Positions 44,271 through 54,896 of a DNA stretch of 64,000 bases are shown here, piece by piece. Under the pieces are notes generated by a model. That model was not told the origin of the DNA. It did not search any database and saw only the letters and a program-made list of their open reading frames with translations. Every line of letters begins with the position of its first letter. The first letter of the stretch is position 1. The stretch is taken from positions 1-64,000 of the forward strand of contig JAILOK010000132.1 in the NCBI GenBank assembly GCA_024690825.1, read 5' to 3'. The DNA is from Lachnospiraceae bacterium (lineage in GTDB: Bacteria; Bacillota; Clostridia; Lachnospirales; Lachnospiraceae). Both the position numbers and the translations under genes were made by a program.

Positions 44271-45412
44271 CGTCTTCCCGCAGGTTTCGGCCCCTCATAG
44301 ATATAAAGATATGTCTTTATCATCCCGTTGTATATCTTTCTGTTTTTTGATGCTGCTTTTCCGATATATCTCTGCGCATCCTCATATGCGGTGATAATAT
44401 AATAAGACCATGTATCCAGGGCATTCATGCTCTGACCTATTTCGGAATAGATACCCGGCAGGGTTTCCCTGTCCTCAAGTCTCTGTCCGTAAGGAGGATT
44501 TGTAATGATAAACCCGTATTTATTATGGTGTTTCAGTTCGCTTACCGGCCTCTGCTGAAAATGGATCATATCCTCGACTCCGGCCGCCTTTGCGTTTGAT
44601 CTTGCAGCTTTCAGAACATTGCCGTCTATATCATAACCCTGGATATCGGCCGAGGCATCCCTTTTGATCATATCGTTTGCTTCGTCGAGGGCTTCGTACC
44701 ACAACTTCTTTTCTATCAGACCCGTCCATTTTTCCGCCGTAAACTCTCTTCCTGCCCCGGGGGCGATATTTCTGGCCTTCATGGCAGCCTCTATGGGTAT
44801 GGTGCCGCTCCCGCAGAAAGGATCAACGAGAATCCTTCCCTCTTTCCAGGGGGTAAGTCCAAGGATCCCCGCAGCAAGGTTTTCCGCTATCGGAGCTTCT
44901 CCCTGCAGTTTTCTGTAGCCGCGCTTATGAAGCGAGTCGCCGCTGGTATCGAGACTTATCGTCACCTCGTCCTTATTTATGAAAACGCGTATGGGATAAT
45001 CATCCCCGTCCTCTTCAAACCGTTCTCTTTTATATTTTAATGACATGGAATCCACTATGGCTTTTTTTACTATCTTCTGAATATCGCTTGCAGAAAAAAG
45101 CCTGGATCTGACGCTTGACGCTTTTTTTACCCAAAACCTCGCATTTTCGGGAATAAAGGAAGGCCAGTCGCATGATTTTGTTTTTTCATAAAGTTCATCA
45201 AAGGTCTCGGCATGAAATGATCCGACCACGATCAGAACCCGTTCGGCGGTCCTTAAGAAAACATTTGCCCTTACCGCGGCCTCAGGATCTCCTTCAAAGA
45301 TCACCCTTCCGTCCGATACACTTTTTATGTTATATCCGAGATCGGTTATCTCCCGCTTGCATACAGACTCGAGTCCGAAGTGGCACGGGACCATTATATC
45401 AAATCTTCTCAA
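44267..45412 (-). CDS. THUMP-domain rRNA (guanine-N2)-type methyltransferase, RlmL/YpsC family
   Basis: An N-terminal THUMP/ferredoxin-like RNA-binding region (residues ~1-150) and a SAM-binding Rossmann domain with LVDPFCGSGTIPIEAAM and the amino-group catalytic motif TNPPYGQRL. It matches the short RlmL/YpsC family that methylates 23S rRNA. The start is TTG 45412, 8 bases after a GAGGAG site that lies in the end of lacI; the lacI stop is one base away. It is the second gene of the operon. Confidence 0.9.
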   Translation of the reverse strand: MRRFDIMVPCHFGLESVCKREITDLGYNIKSVSDGRVIFEGDPEAAVRANVFLRTAERVLIVVGSFHAETFDELYEKTKSCDWPSFIPENARFWVKKASSVRSRLFSASDIQKIVKKAIVDSMSLKYKRERFEEDGDDYPIRVFINKDEVTISLDTSGDSLHKRGYRKLQGEAPIAENLAAGILGLTPWKEGRILVDPFCGSGTIPIEAAMKARNIAPGAGREFTAEKWTGLIEKKLWYEALDEANDMIKRDASADIQGYDIDGNVLKAARSNAKAAGVEDMIHFQQRPVSELKHHNKYGFIITNPPYGQRLEDRETLPGIYSEIGQSMNALDTWSYYIITAYEDAQRYIGKAASKNRKIYNGMIKTYLYIYEGPKPAGRR

Positions 45413-45413
45413 T

Positions 45414-46424
45414 TTACAGACTCCTCACTGATCCTCCCTTAAGGAGCTTTCCGTCCACAACCACTCTTTCTATGATCGTCGTCTTCGGTCTTTCTATCAG
45501 GTTGATAAGACATTCGGCCGTCTTTTTTCCCATCTGTGCCGTATCCTGCTCTATGGTGGTTATCTTCGGCTCAAGCACCTGTGAGATATTGATGCCGTCA
45601 TATCCTGCTATGGAAACATCATCCGGCACCGACAGTCCCAGTTCCTGAATCGCGTTCAGTCCTCCAAGAAGCGCAAAATCGTCAGGATATATGATACAGG
45701 TGGGCGGATTTTTCATCTTTAACAGCTTCAATGTATGATCGTGGCTTGCTTCGGTATCCCTGTAAGCGCCCTCACAGACATAATCATCGGGAACCTTCCC
45801 TCCCAGTTCCTCCATGGTCCTGTAAAAACTTGCCAGTCTGTTTCGTGTAACGGCGGAATCGGTGCCATGGATATATGCAATATTTCTGTGTCCCTTCTCC
45901 TTATATATATATTCAAGCAGTTCCCTCATACCCTTTACATTATCCGATATGACGGCGCTGACCCCGTTAAAGATATGGTCTACCGTAACTACGGGAATGT
46001 CTCCGTTTATGAGTTCAACCACCTCAGGGTCATTGTATCCTGCGCAGACCACAGCCACTCCGTCCAGTCCCCTGTATCTGCTGTGTTCGAGGAAGGTCAT
46101 TTTTGTGGCATTTTCATTACAGTTTATAAAAGTAATGTCATAACCCTTTTCCTCCGCAGTAGCCCTGATATTCTCAAGTATCTTTCCATAGAAGTCATGA
46201 GTCAGTCCCATCCCCGCTTCATCGATCATGAGAACACCGATGTTGTTGCTCCTGTTGGTCTTGAGCTGTTTTGCGGAGGCATTCGGAAAATATCCCATCT
46301 GTCTGGCGACTTCCTTGATATGTTTTTTTGTCTCCTCGCCTATATCACTCTGATCGTTCAGAGCTTTGCTCACGGTAGCCACTGAAACTCCGCATCGAAG
46401 CGAGATGTCTTTCATCGAAACCAT
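45414..46424 (-). CDS. LacI-family transcriptional regulator
   Basis: N-terminal LacI helix-turn-helix (MKDISLRCGVSVATVSKALND) with hinge helix, followed by a ~270-residue periplasmic-binding-like sensor domain (IGVLMIDEAG, DGVAVVCAG, VPDDVSIAGYDG). It probably represses the divergent cellobiose phosphorylase gene in response to cellobiose or a related sugar. A matching operator half-site lies in its own leader, so it may also repress itself. Four unrelated housekeeping-type genes follow with no gap. Confidence 0.93.
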   Translation of the reverse strand: MVSMKDISLRCGVSVATVSKALNDQSDIGEETKKHIKEVARQMGYFPNASAKQLKTNRSNNIGVLMIDEAGMGLTHDFYGKILENIRATAEEKGYDITFINCNENATKMTFLEHSRYRGLDGVAVVCAGYNDPEVVELINGDIPVVTVDHIFNGVSAVISDNVKGMRELLEYIYKEKGHRNIAYIHGTDSAVTRNRLASFYRTMEELGGKVPDDYVCEGAYRDTEASHDHTLKLLKMKNPPTCIIYPDDFALLGGLNAIQELGLSVPDDVSIAGYDGINISQVLEPKITTIEQDTAQMGKKTAECLINLIERPKTTIIERVVVDGKLLKGGSVRSL

Positions 46425-46449
46425 TGCTGAAAATACCCCCCGATTGTTT

Positions 46450-46460
46450 CTTAATCGTTT
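46450..46460. promoter_or_regulatory. Candidate LacI-type operator upstream of lacI
   Basis: The 11-mer CTTAATCGTTT is identical to a site before cellobiose phosphorylase (46577-46587). It lies between a minus-strand TATAGT box (46471-46466) and the lacI start, a position suited to self-repression. Confidence 0.55.
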
Positions 46461-46523
46461 TCGTTACTATAGAGTATATTATAAATCCTCAATAAATACA
46501 ATGTCGCAAGATGCTACTTTTAC

Positions 46524-46552
46524 TTGATTTGTCAGTTATCTTACTCTATAAT
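46524..46552 (+). promoter_or_regulatory. Promoter of the cellobiose phosphorylase gene
   Basis: TTGATT (46524-46529) and a perfect TATAAT (46547-46552) with a 17-base spacer. The start codon is 72 bases downstream. Confidence 0.8.
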
Positions 46553-46576
46553 GTACCACAAGGTTTTCTTTTTTAA

Positions 46577-46589
46577 CTTAATCGTTTAA
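46577..46589. promoter_or_regulatory. Candidate LacI-type operator before cellobiose phosphorylase
   Basis: TTAATCGTTTAA (46578-46589) is a near-perfect palindrome around a central CG, the form typical of LacI-family operators. It lies 25 bases after the -10 box, where bound repressor would block transcription. Confidence 0.65.
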
Positions 46590-46624
46590 TTTTGGGCTTA
46601 TACAGCCTTGGATTGGAGGGACAA

Positions 46625-49057
46625 ATGAATTTCGGACATTTCGATGATGAAAACAGGGAATATGTCATAACGACACCCAGAACTCCGCTTCCGTGGATCA
46701 ATTACCTGGGATGCAATGACTTTTTCTCGCTTATCTCAAACACCTGCGGCGGTTACTCTTTTTATAAGGACGCAAAACTTCTCCGTATCACAAGATACCG
46801 CTACAACAGTGTTCCCGCCGACACTAACGGCAAGTATTTCTATATAAAGGATCAGGATACCGTATGGAACCCCGGATGGCAGCCTGTCAAAACAGAGCTT
46901 GACGAATATGAATGCCGCCACGGAATGGGCTACAGCCGTTTTACAGGAAAGAAGAACGGTATCAAAGCTTCGGTTCTTACCTTTGTTCCCATGGATGACA
47001 CCTGTGAGATTTCAAAGGTAACCCTGACAAATGACACTGACAAAGCAAAGAGCATTTCTCTTTTCTCTTATGTTGAATTCTGTCTCTGGAACGCGATGGA
47101 TGACATGACCAATTTCCAGCGTAACCTTTCCACGGGAGAGGTCGAAGTCATCGGATCTGCCATCTATCACAAGACCGAGTACCGCGAAAGGAGAAATCAT
47201 TATGCCGTATATTCGGTAAACACTGATGTTGCAGGCTTTGACACAAGCCGTGACGATTTCATGGGAGTATATAATTCTCCCGCCGATCCTCAGGCCGTAT
47301 TTGCAGGAAAATGCACAAACAGCATCACTTCAGGCTGGTATCCCATAGCAGCTCATCAGATAGACATCACTCTGGAACCCGGCCAGTCAAAGGATTTCGT
47401 ATTCGTTCTCGGTTATTGCGAAAACCCCGAAGATCAGAAATTCGAATCCCCGAATGTCATCAACAAGACTCCCGCAAAGAAGCTTCTTTCAAAATATGCA
47501 ACTTCGGAGGATGTGGACAAAGCATTCAATATCCTTAAGGATTACTGGGGCACTCTTCTCTCCAAATATACGGTTGCATCATCAAACGACAAGGTAAACC
47601 GCATGGTAAATATCTGGAACCAGTATCAGTGCATGGTTACCTTCAATATGTCAAGGTCGGCTTCATACTATGAATCCGGTATCGGAAGAGGCATGGGCTT
47701 CAGGGATTCATGCCAGGATCTTCTCGGATTTGTACATCTCATCCCGGACAGGGCAAGGGAAAGGATCATCGATATAGCATCCACTCAGTTTGAGGACGGA
47801 AGCGCATACCATCAGTATCAGCCTCTTACCAAAAAAGGTAATTCCGATATCGGTTCAGGCTTCAACGACGATCCGCTCTGGCTTATTGCCGGAACCAGCG
47901 CCTATATCCGCGAGACAGGCGATACGACCATACTTGATGAGAAGGTTCCCTACGACAATGATATGTCTGTGGCAACATCTCTCTTTGAGCATCTGACCAG
48001 AAGTTTTGATTATATAGTAAACCACAAAGGACCTCACGGCCTGCCTCTGATCGGCAGGGCTGACTGGAATGACTGCCTGAACCTCAACTGCTTCTCAGAG
48101 CATCCCGGTGAATCCTTCCAGACTTTCGGTCCGTCCGAAGGACCTGTTGCCGAATCGGTATTCATCGGTGGAATGTTTGTTAAATATGGTAACGAATATG
48201 CGGATCTCTGTGACTTTATCGGGAAAGGTGATGAAGCAAAGCGCGCAAGAGATGAAGTCGCAAAGATGACAAAAGCCCTTCTTTCAGACGGATGGGACGG
48301 AAAATGGTTTGTACGTGCCTATGATGCAGACAGCAAAAAGGTGGGATCAGACGAGTGTGAAGAAGGAAAGATCTTTATCGAGCCTCAGGGCTTCTGCGTA
48401 CTTGCGGGAGTCGGTGTCGAAAGCGGCCAGGCTGAAACAGCCCTTAACTCTGTGCGTGACATTCTTGATACAAAGTACGGCATCATGATCCTTCAGCCCG
48501 CTTATACAAGGTACCATCTTGAACTTGGCGAGATTTCAAGCTATCCGCCGGGATACAAGGAAAATGCCGGTATTTTCTGTCACAACAATCCCTGGGTATC
48601 TATTGCAGAGACTGTTATCGGCCGCGGTGACAGAGCATTTGAGATCTATAAGAAAACCTGTCCTGCATATCTTCAGGATATCTCCGAGATACACAGGACC
48701 GAACCATATGTATATTCACAGATGGTAGCCGGTAAGGATGCCAAATTCTTCGGCCAGGGCAAAAACAGCTGGCTTACCGGAACCGCAGCATGGACCTTCA
48801 CGGATATATCGCAGTATATACTTGGCGTGTACCCTACTCTTAACGGACTGCAGATCAATCCCTGTATCCCGAAGGATTTCGGTGACTTCACGATAGACCG
48901 TGAGTACAGAGGTGCCAAATATCACATAAACGTAAAAACAAACGGAGTCGAAAAGGGTGTCAAGTCAATGACTGTGAACGGAACCTCAGTAGAAGGAAAT
49001 GTTATCCCTTATGAAAAGGACAAGAAAGACTTTGATGTGACGGTAGAGATGGGATGA
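46625..49057 (+). CDS. Cellobiose phosphorylase (GH94)
   Basis: A ~810-residue GH94 enzyme that splits cellobiose with phosphate into glucose-1-phosphate and glucose in the cytoplasm, saving ATP. The N terminus [21 protein letters not shown] and PWINYLG match cellobiose phosphorylases. The catalytic-acid region is [16 protein letters not shown] (Asp about residue 361), followed by GSAYHQYQP and [13 protein letters not shown] 46625 follows GGAGGGACAA; an upstream TTG has no ribosome binding site. It has its own promoter and operator and a strong terminator. Confidence 0.94.
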   Translation: MNFGHFDDENREYVITTPRTPLPWINYLGCNDFFSLISNTCGGYSFYKDAKLLRITRYRYNSVPADTNGKYFYIKDQDTVWNPGWQPVKTELDEYECRHGMGYSRFTGKKNGIKASVLTFVPMDDTCEISKVTLTNDTDKAKSISLFSYVEFCLWNAMDDMTNFQRNLSTGEVEVIGSAIYHKTEYRERRNHYAVYSVNTDVAGFDTSRDDFMGVYNSPADPQAVFAGKCTNSITSGWYPIAAHQIDITLEPGQSKDFVFVLGYCENPEDQKFESPNVINKTPAKKLLSKYATSEDVDKAFNILKDYWGTLLSKYTVASSNDKVNRMVNIWNQYQCMVTFNMSRSASYYESGIGRGMGFRDSCQDLLGFVHLIPDRARERIIDIASTQFEDGSAYHQYQPLTKKGNSDIGSGFNDDPLWLIAGTSAYIRETGDTTILDEKVPYDNDMSVATSLFEHLTRSFDYIVNHKGPHGLPLIGRADWNDCLNLNCFSEHPGESFQTFGPSEGPVAESVFIGGMFVKYGNEYADLCDFIGKGDEAKRARDEVAKMTKALLSDGWDGKWFVRAYDADSKKVGSDECEEGKIFIEPQGFCVLAGVGVESGQAETALNSVRDILDTKYGIMILQPAYTRYHLELGEISSYPPGYKENAGIFCHNNPWVSIAETVIGRGDRAFEIYKKTCPAYLQDISEIHRTEPYVYSQMVAGKDAKFFGQGKNSWLTGTAAWTFTDISQYILGVYPTLNGLQINPCIPKDFGDFTIDREYRGAKYHINVKTNGVEKGVKSMTVNGTSVEGNVIPYEKDKKDFDVTVEMG

Positions 49058-49074
49058 CAACACCTGATAAATGC

Positions 49075-49115
49075 AAAAACCGGCAGACTTTTGGTCTGTC
49101 GGTTTTTTATTTTTT
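49075..49115. terminator. Bidirectional terminator between cellobiose phosphorylase and yfhO
   Basis: Arms 49080-49088 and 49094-49102 form a 9-bp stem with one G-T pair and a 5-base loop. A TTTTTTATTTTTT tract follows on the plus strand, and TTTTT on the minus strand. It serves both converging genes. Confidence 0.92.
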
Positions 49116-51653
49116 CTATTGAACGGATGATGATCTTTTTATGTTTGTGATGATCATCAATATGATACCCAAAAGGCTTGCCAGTATTCCTATATTCAAT
49201 CCCGGCGGAATAAAACGCATGTCAATTTCATGTTTTCCCTCTGTTAATCCTACGCCCGTCAGAATATCCAGGATCTTTTCACTTTCCACCCTTTGACCAT
49301 CAACCGTTATATGCCATCCTTTTGTATAGGGAACTGTCACCAGCAGTATGTCTCCGTCCCCCGCGTCGACATCAAATTTCAGATGTGAGCTTGAAAGTCT
49401 TGTTATTTCACTGTTATCCCTGTTCTTTTCTTCAAGTATGTCATGCCACTGCGAAAGGGCATCCATATCCTCATAATAAAAACATGCCTCATCCACTTCC
49501 AGCTCTTCTTCGATTATCTTAAGCTTTATCCGGACCCTGTCTCCCTTCTTAAAAGTGCCGGCGCAGACTACGTTCCAATGTGTTTCGGTAAAATACTGGT
49601 CCCAGGAGACATCGTTGACAAAAATCTCGGAATAACCGGTAAAAGGCGCATCAAAATACATATACAGCGGATATTCCTCTGTGATGTCTATATCATATAT
49701 GAGAAAGGCGTCACCCTCTCCGGTTTTTCTGTATATATTATCACCGGCAGGAACCGCGTTTTCCGGTTTTACCGTTTCGGACCGGGCCTTCTTAAAGATC
49801 TCCTTATCAAATACGGATCCCGCTATATTGTTTTGCAGTTCGAAGGTATTGCCCTCCGCGGCATCAACATCCCTTAAGGCAGGATCTGTAAGATAAGCCA
49901 GCGGCATCACATTTTCATTTCTGAAGATGTAGTACTTGTCAGTGCCGCCTTCATAACTGTATCCTTTCTCCAGGCCGTCCCACTGACTTATAAGGTACTT
50001 TACGCCTAAAAATGAATCCGCAAAAGCCGTGCTGCCTCCGGCATAGAAAGCATACAGACCGGTATCACGAAATCCCATCCTCTGCATGAAGTGTCTGACA
50101 TCGATCCTTTCGCAGGAACTGCTGTGTGACAGTCCCGGCTGATCAAAGAGCATGGGATCGTTCATGGAATATTCAAAGGTTTTTTCCGTTCTGAAAAATC
50201 CGGGATCTTTTTTTACTCCGTCAATAACTTCACTTATCTCATCATATGACCTTTCAAAACCGGAGATATTTGTCTTTTCATCTTCGGTCAGACGGTCATT
50301 TAAATTTGCAAAGACCACCCGCGAATTATAGAGCATATCTGAAAATGATATGAGAAACAGCACCCCGAGTATGAGTTTTCCGTGTTTTTTTCTGAAGGAT
50401 GGAAATATCGCCAGAAGCGCTGTTATGACTACAGTCACGGAAGCATTTATTATAAGCCTCTCCCTGTCAATGTAGGGATTGTTTACCAGAGCATGGATAA
50501 CGCAAAGAGCGGCAAACAGAGCTCCGGCGATAAAGACCGGTATTTCTTTCTTCATCTTCAAATACGCCCTGTAGCCCAATATTACAAATGAAAGACTTAA
50601 TAAATAGGAATATCTCCACGGAACACCCACAGGATTGTTAAATCCATGCCATACGGCATCAACAGTATTGATGAACATACTCGCAGCAAGAGAAATGATC
50701 ACAAACGCGTTGCCGGCTTTTTCCCGTATATTGATCTCCTTCAGAAAAAAATATGCAAGAACTGACACGGCCACGATAATGGAACAGTATACCTGCGGCA
50801 GCATATCGTTTCTTAATGCCCCCGAATAAAAAGCTGAAGTGAATCTGAAAAGTGAAAATTTCCTGTAAAAGGAAAAATCCGCTTCGGTGGTGCTCTTCTG
50901 TCCGCGCAGCGCGATAACTGTCGGGATGAGACTGAAAGCATCCAGCAATACAGCCTCTGTTACACAGAGCACTACATCCTTTATGGCCTTAAGATTATCA
51001 AAATCGATGATAACCCTGCTGATAAAGATTATCCCTAAAAATATAATTACCATGTATCCCTGGTAATAATTCATCCAGACTGCCAGAAAAAGCATCAGAG
51101 TAAACGGTATCCTGCACCTTCGTTTTTCAATAACCTCTAAAAACAGATAAAGAATAACCGGAAGTATCATAAGAACCGTAAAAAATGCCAGGTTCGATAT
51201 ATAGGCAAAAAAGAAAGAACAAAACGGATAGGCCGTGGAAAAGATCAATGAGGCCGGATCGTATCCGTATCTTTTATTAAGCAGCACGGAACACGATAAT
51301 CCGGCAAAGCCCAGCTGAAGCATAAAGATCACCTCTATGCCGACGGCTATACTCCCGCCGGGAAACAAAAGCAGGAGGGCAAGCAGCGGATCATGAAGAT
51401 AATATGCGCAAAAACCCGGCATATCTCCGCCAAGAGTCTTGGAAAAAGTGTAAAAAAGATCATTTCCTCCTTCAAGGACCGTCTTCAGATATGAATAATA
51501 ACTGATGAACTGCCTGTTCATATCCCAGACCAGAAGACTTTCATCTCCGAACGGATATATGTGGGAGAGCGCAAAAAATATCACGACCATAACAACAGGT
51601 ATGATAAATGCAAGACAGTATATGAGTATTCTCTTCTTCAGATCCGTCTTCAT
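49116..51653 (-). CDS. YfhO-family membrane protein
   Basis: An 845-residue protein with about twelve membrane segments in the first ~500 residues and an extracellular beta-rich part, then a last membrane helix near the C terminus. FGDESLLVWDMNRQFISYY near residue 40 and the repeated aromatic membrane pattern match YfhO proteins. Relatives glycosylate lipoteichoic acid or other surface polymers from lipid-linked sugars; that role is inferred. It overlaps the upstream MATE gene by 4 bases and ends the nrdDG-led operon. Confidence 0.86.
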   Translation of the reverse strand: MKTDLKKRILIYCLAFIIPVVMVVIFFALSHIYPFGDESLLVWDMNRQFISYYSYLKTVLEGGNDLFYTFSKTLGGDMPGFCAYYLHDPLLALLLLFPGGSIAVGIEVIFMLQLGFAGLSCSVLLNKRYGYDPASLIFSTAYPFCSFFFAYISNLAFFTVLMILPVILYLFLEVIEKRRCRIPFTLMLFLAVWMNYYQGYMVIIFLGIIFISRVIIDFDNLKAIKDVVLCVTEAVLLDAFSLIPTVIALRGQKSTTEADFSFYRKFSLFRFTSAFYSGALRNDMLPQVYCSIIVAVSVLAYFFLKEINIREKAGNAFVIISLAASMFINTVDAVWHGFNNPVGVPWRYSYLLSLSFVILGYRAYLKMKKEIPVFIAGALFAALCVIHALVNNPYIDRERLIINASVTVVITALLAIFPSFRKKHGKLILGVLFLISFSDMLYNSRVVFANLNDRLTEDEKTNISGFERSYDEISEVIDGVKKDPGFFRTEKTFEYSMNDPMLFDQPGLSHSSSCERIDVRHFMQRMGFRDTGLYAFYAGGSTAFADSFLGVKYLISQWDGLEKGYSYEGGTDKYYIFRNENVMPLAYLTDPALRDVDAAEGNTFELQNNIAGSVFDKEIFKKARSETVKPENAVPAGDNIYRKTGEGDAFLIYDIDITEEYPLYMYFDAPFTGYSEIFVNDVSWDQYFTETHWNVVCAGTFKKGDRVRIKLKIIEEELEVDEACFYYEDMDALSQWHDILEEKNRDNSEITRLSSSHLKFDVDAGDGDILLVTVPYTKGWHITVDGQRVESEKILDILTGVGLTEGKHEIDMRFIPPGLNIGILASLLGIILMIITNIKRSSSVQ

Positions 51654-52996
51654 GACAAGCCTCCCGTCAGTCCTTTTTTAAGCATATATCTGTAACAGAC
51701 AACACAGATTACAATTGAAAGAAATGAGCCGAGCGGAGCCGCAAGTCCCATTGGGAAAAGATTTTCCGGATAATACAGAGAGGCCAGCCAGGCGCCCGGG
51801 ATCCTCACCAGAAGAATGGACAGCGTATTATGCATAAATGTGATCCATGATCTCTGGTAAGCGTTAAAGTACCCCGAAAAGGAAAACTGTACCCCGCCCA
51901 AAGCGCAGTCGAGCGCATACGCTTTGAAATACTGCGTTCCAAGCCTTACCACTTCCGGATCATCCTTTACAAAAAGTCCGACCGCATCCGAACCGAAAAA
52001 CTGTGTCAGGACAAAGACAGCTGATCCGATCAGGAGACATATTCCGATACAGTACCCAAGCGTCTGTTTTCCTCTTTCGTATAAACCTGCTCCTATATTC
52101 TGCGCCGTGATCATCGCAACAGTCGACATCATTGCCGACGGAACAAGAAACAGGAAGCTTATGATCTTTTCAACTATGCCTACCGCGGCCGCAGTTTCCA
52201 GCCCTCTTCTGTTTGCTATTACCGTTATCACAAGAAAGGATATCTGTATGAACCCCTCCTGTACGGCTACAGGGATCCCTATCTTAAGGATCTTTGTGCC
52301 GATCCTTCTTTCAAATGCGATATCCGAGCGAATAAGCCTGACAGCGCCTTTTTTCCCGAAGAGAGCAAAAGCAGATATTATCACGCTGACAGCCTGGCTT
52401 ATTACCGTGGCAAGCGCTGCGCCTGCCGTCCCCATTGAAAACGGTCCTATCAGGATCCAGTCAAGTATAATGTTTATTACACCTGCTGCAGCCACAAAAT
52501 ACATGGGTGTCTTCGAATCACCGAGCCCCCTGTAGATGCTGCTCAACACATTGTATGCCGTAATAAAGGGAACTCCCGCAAAACAGATAAGACAATATAT
52601 CCGTGCGCTGTCAAAAGCCCGGGCAGGAACCGACAAAAGACTTAATATGCCGTCCGTGCTTAAAAGGAGCAGGACTGTCAGCATAACAGCAAATACAGCA
52701 AAGATCAGCAGGGTATTGCCCATGACCTTCTTCATCTCCTTCTGCGATTTCGCACCGACAGCATGGCTTAAGGAAACGGAAGCGCCAACAGACAGGCCCA
52801 CGATCACCACAGTGAGCATATGCGTGATCTGTGATCCAACCGATACTGCAGTTATCTCGGCAGCCTTATTAAAATGACCTATTATAAAAAGGTCTGCCAG
52901 ACCGTAAAATGTCTGCAGGAAATTTGACAGGATAAAAGGCAGCGAAAATTCCAATATAAGAGAGAGAACATTCCCTTTTGTAAGATCATTTTTCAT
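51650..52996 (-). CDS. MATE-family efflux transporter (second of two)
   Basis: A 448-residue protein with twelve membrane segments in two similar halves. Family patterns include SLPFILSNFLQTFYGLADLFIIGHF at the start and PAMMSTVAMITAQNIGAG in the middle. MATE proteins expel cationic drugs or metabolites using Na+ or H+. It overlaps the other MATE gene and yfhO by 4 bases each. The two MATE proteins differ clearly, so they may act on different compounds or pair together. Confidence 0.92.
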   Translation of the reverse strand: MKNDLTKGNVLSLILEFSLPFILSNFLQTFYGLADLFIIGHFNKAAEITAVSVGSQITHMLTVVIVGLSVGASVSLSHAVGAKSQKEMKKVMGNTLLIFAVFAVMLTVLLLLSTDGILSLLSVPARAFDSARIYCLICFAGVPFITAYNVLSSIYRGLGDSKTPMYFVAAAGVINIILDWILIGPFSMGTAGAALATVISQAVSVIISAFALFGKKGAVRLIRSDIAFERRIGTKILKIGIPVAVQEGFIQISFLVITVIANRRGLETAAAVGIVEKIISFLFLVPSAMMSTVAMITAQNIGAGLYERGKQTLGYCIGICLLIGSAVFVLTQFFGSDAVGLFVKDDPEVVRLGTQYFKAYALDCALGGVQFSFSGYFNAYQRSWITFMHNTLSILLVRIPGAWLASLYYPENLFPMGLAAPLGSFLSIVICVVCYRYMLKKGLTGGLS

Positions 52997-54351
52997 AACT
53001 TCGCGATTATGCGGTCATTTATCCTTTTATAAAAGTAAGCCGACAAGGTGAAGGATACAGCTTCCGCTATGAGAAAGGCCCACCAGATATTTGTTACTAC
53101 ACCTGTAAGCGATAGCAGCCAGGCAGCTGGTATCAGAACCAGCAGCTGACGGCAGATCGAAATAATAAGAGAATATACAGGTTTTGAAAAAGCCTGGAAC
53201 ACCGATCCCAGCGCTATTGACGCACCGGCGACCGGAAAATGGATCGAGATTATGCGAAGCGCGGCAAGTCCTATTTCTTTCATATTATCCGATGCATTGA
53301 AAAGGTCGAGAAGATTGCCGGGAAACAGCTGAAAGATCAGAGTCCCTACAGCCATTATCCCGACTGCAAGACATAAGGAGAATCTGAGCGCCTCTCTGAT
53401 CCTGTCTCTGTTTCTTGCGCCGAAGTTATATGCCATTACCGGGATAAGACCGTTGTTCAGTCCAAAAATGGGCATAAAGAAGAAGCTCTGCAGTTTGAAA
53501 TACACCCCGAATACTGCGGTCGCAGTAGAAGAAAATGCGATCAGTATCCTGTTGAAAGAATATGTCATAACGGCACCGATCGACATCATGAGTATTGTCG
53601 GAACTCCGACTGCGTAGATCCTTCCGATGATGAATTTATCGGGTTTTATTATGGATTTCAGAGAAAAATGTATCTCACGGTTAAACTTAAGGTTAAAGAA
53701 CAGCGCCAGGCAGCTTGCAACGGTCTGTCCGAAAACCGTGGCATAAGCTGCGCCTGCAACACCAAGTCTCGGAAAACCGAAAAGACCAAAGATCATTATG
53801 GGATCAAATATGATATTTGTAAGAGCTCCCGACATCTGCGATATCATCGAATAAACCGTTTTGCCAGTTGACTGGAGCAGTCTTTCAAGAGTCATTTGCG
53901 ACAGGGCCCCTATGGAAAGAAAACAGATGATCGAAAGATAGGTTATACCATACTGCGCGATCTCCGGATCACCGGTCTGAGATCTGATGAAGGGAGAAAC
54001 TATCGTAAATCCCAGGACCACAAACAGCAGATAGGAAAAGAATATAAGCATTATGCCCATATTTGCGGCTTTGTCGGACTTTTCAAAATCCTTTTCTCCA
54101 AGTGCCTTTGAAAGAAGGGCATTGATACCCACTCCGGTTCCCGAACCGATCGAAATTATGATCTGCTGGAGCGGAAAGGCAAGAGTAACAGCCGTCAGCG
54201 CGTTCTCATTGATGCGTGACACAAACACACTGTCTACAATGTTGTACATTGCCTGTACCAGCATTGATATCATCATAGGCAGAGACATGCTTATTATCAG
54301 TTTTTTTACGGGCATCACGCCCATCTTGTTTTCGGTTACGGCTTCCTTCAA
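52993..54351 (-). CDS. MATE-family efflux transporter (first of two)
   Basis: About 452 residues with twelve membrane segments; ISMSLPMMISMLVQAMYNIVDSVFV and GTGVGINALLSKALGEKD are typical MATE patterns. I place the start at TTG 54351, ten bases after AAGGAG, which overlaps the nrdG stop; a frame from 54381 would begin inside nrdG. It overlaps the next MATE gene by 4 bases. Confidence 0.9.
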   Translation of the reverse strand: MKEAVTENKMGVMPVKKLIISMSLPMMISMLVQAMYNIVDSVFVSRINENALTAVTLAFPLQQIIISIGSGTGVGINALLSKALGEKDFEKSDKAANMGIMLIFFSYLLFVVLGFTIVSPFIRSQTGDPEIAQYGITYLSIICFLSIGALSQMTLERLLQSTGKTVYSMISQMSGALTNIIFDPIMIFGLFGFPRLGVAGAAYATVFGQTVASCLALFFNLKFNREIHFSLKSIIKPDKFIIGRIYAVGVPTILMMSIGAVMTYSFNRILIAFSSTATAVFGVYFKLQSFFFMPIFGLNNGLIPVMAYNFGARNRDRIREALRFSLCLAVGIMAVGTLIFQLFPGNLLDLFNASDNMKEIGLAALRIISIHFPVAGASIALGSVFQAFSKPVYSLIISICRQLLVLIPAAWLLSLTGVVTNIWWAFLIAEAVSFTLSAYFYKRINDRIIAKL

Positions 54352-54365
54352 TTTAATACTTCTCC

Positions 54366-54896
54366 TTACAGATCCGGACACAGCACTATCCCGCCGTTGT
54401 TCTGCAGCGTCTTTTTCACATCAATGATACGCTGATTTGAACTTCCGCGAAATGGCAGCATCAGATCTTTTTTTTCCGTCACAAATTCTCCGTCAACGAG
54501 AACATCCGTAAGACTTAAAATTGCCGCGGTGTCGGCACCGTGGCATCTTTTGTTTTCCGTATCGGTCAATTCTTCAAAGGTATATCCGGAATATATCCAG
54601 ACCGACGCATGGCTCACTTCATTTTTCACTCTTTCGAGGAACGGCCTGATAACCTTCTGATTGGAGAGTTCCATCGGTTCTCCGCCCAGGATCGACAGTC
54701 CTTCTATGTAGTCGGGCCTCAGGGATTCTATGATATCATCTTCAGTCTCTTTTGTGAATGGTTTTCCGTAATCAAAATCCCATGTCTCGGGATTAAAGCA
54801 TTCACGACAGTGATGGGTACATCCGCTCACGAACAGGGCTGTCCGGCATCCCGTACCGTTTGCCACATCACAATAATAGATCTTTCCGTAGTTCAT
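54366..54896 (-). CDS. nrdG: Anaerobic ribonucleotide reductase activating enzyme
   Basis: A 176-residue radical SAM activase. The iron-sulfur motif is SGCTHHCRECFN (CxxxCxxC), followed by SILGGEPM and VWIYSGYTFEEL. It creates the glycyl radical on NrdD. The start overlaps the nrdD stop by 4 bases (ATGA), so the two proteins are made together. Confidence 0.96.
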   Translation of the reverse strand: MNYGKIYYCDVANGTGCRTALFVSGCTHHCRECFNPETWDFDYGKPFTKETEDDIIESLRPDYIEGLSILGGEPMELSNQKVIRPFLERVKNEVSHASVWIYSGYTFEELTDTENKRCHGADTAAILSLTDVLVDGEFVTEKKDLMLPFRGSSNQRIIDVKKTLQNNGGIVLCPDL

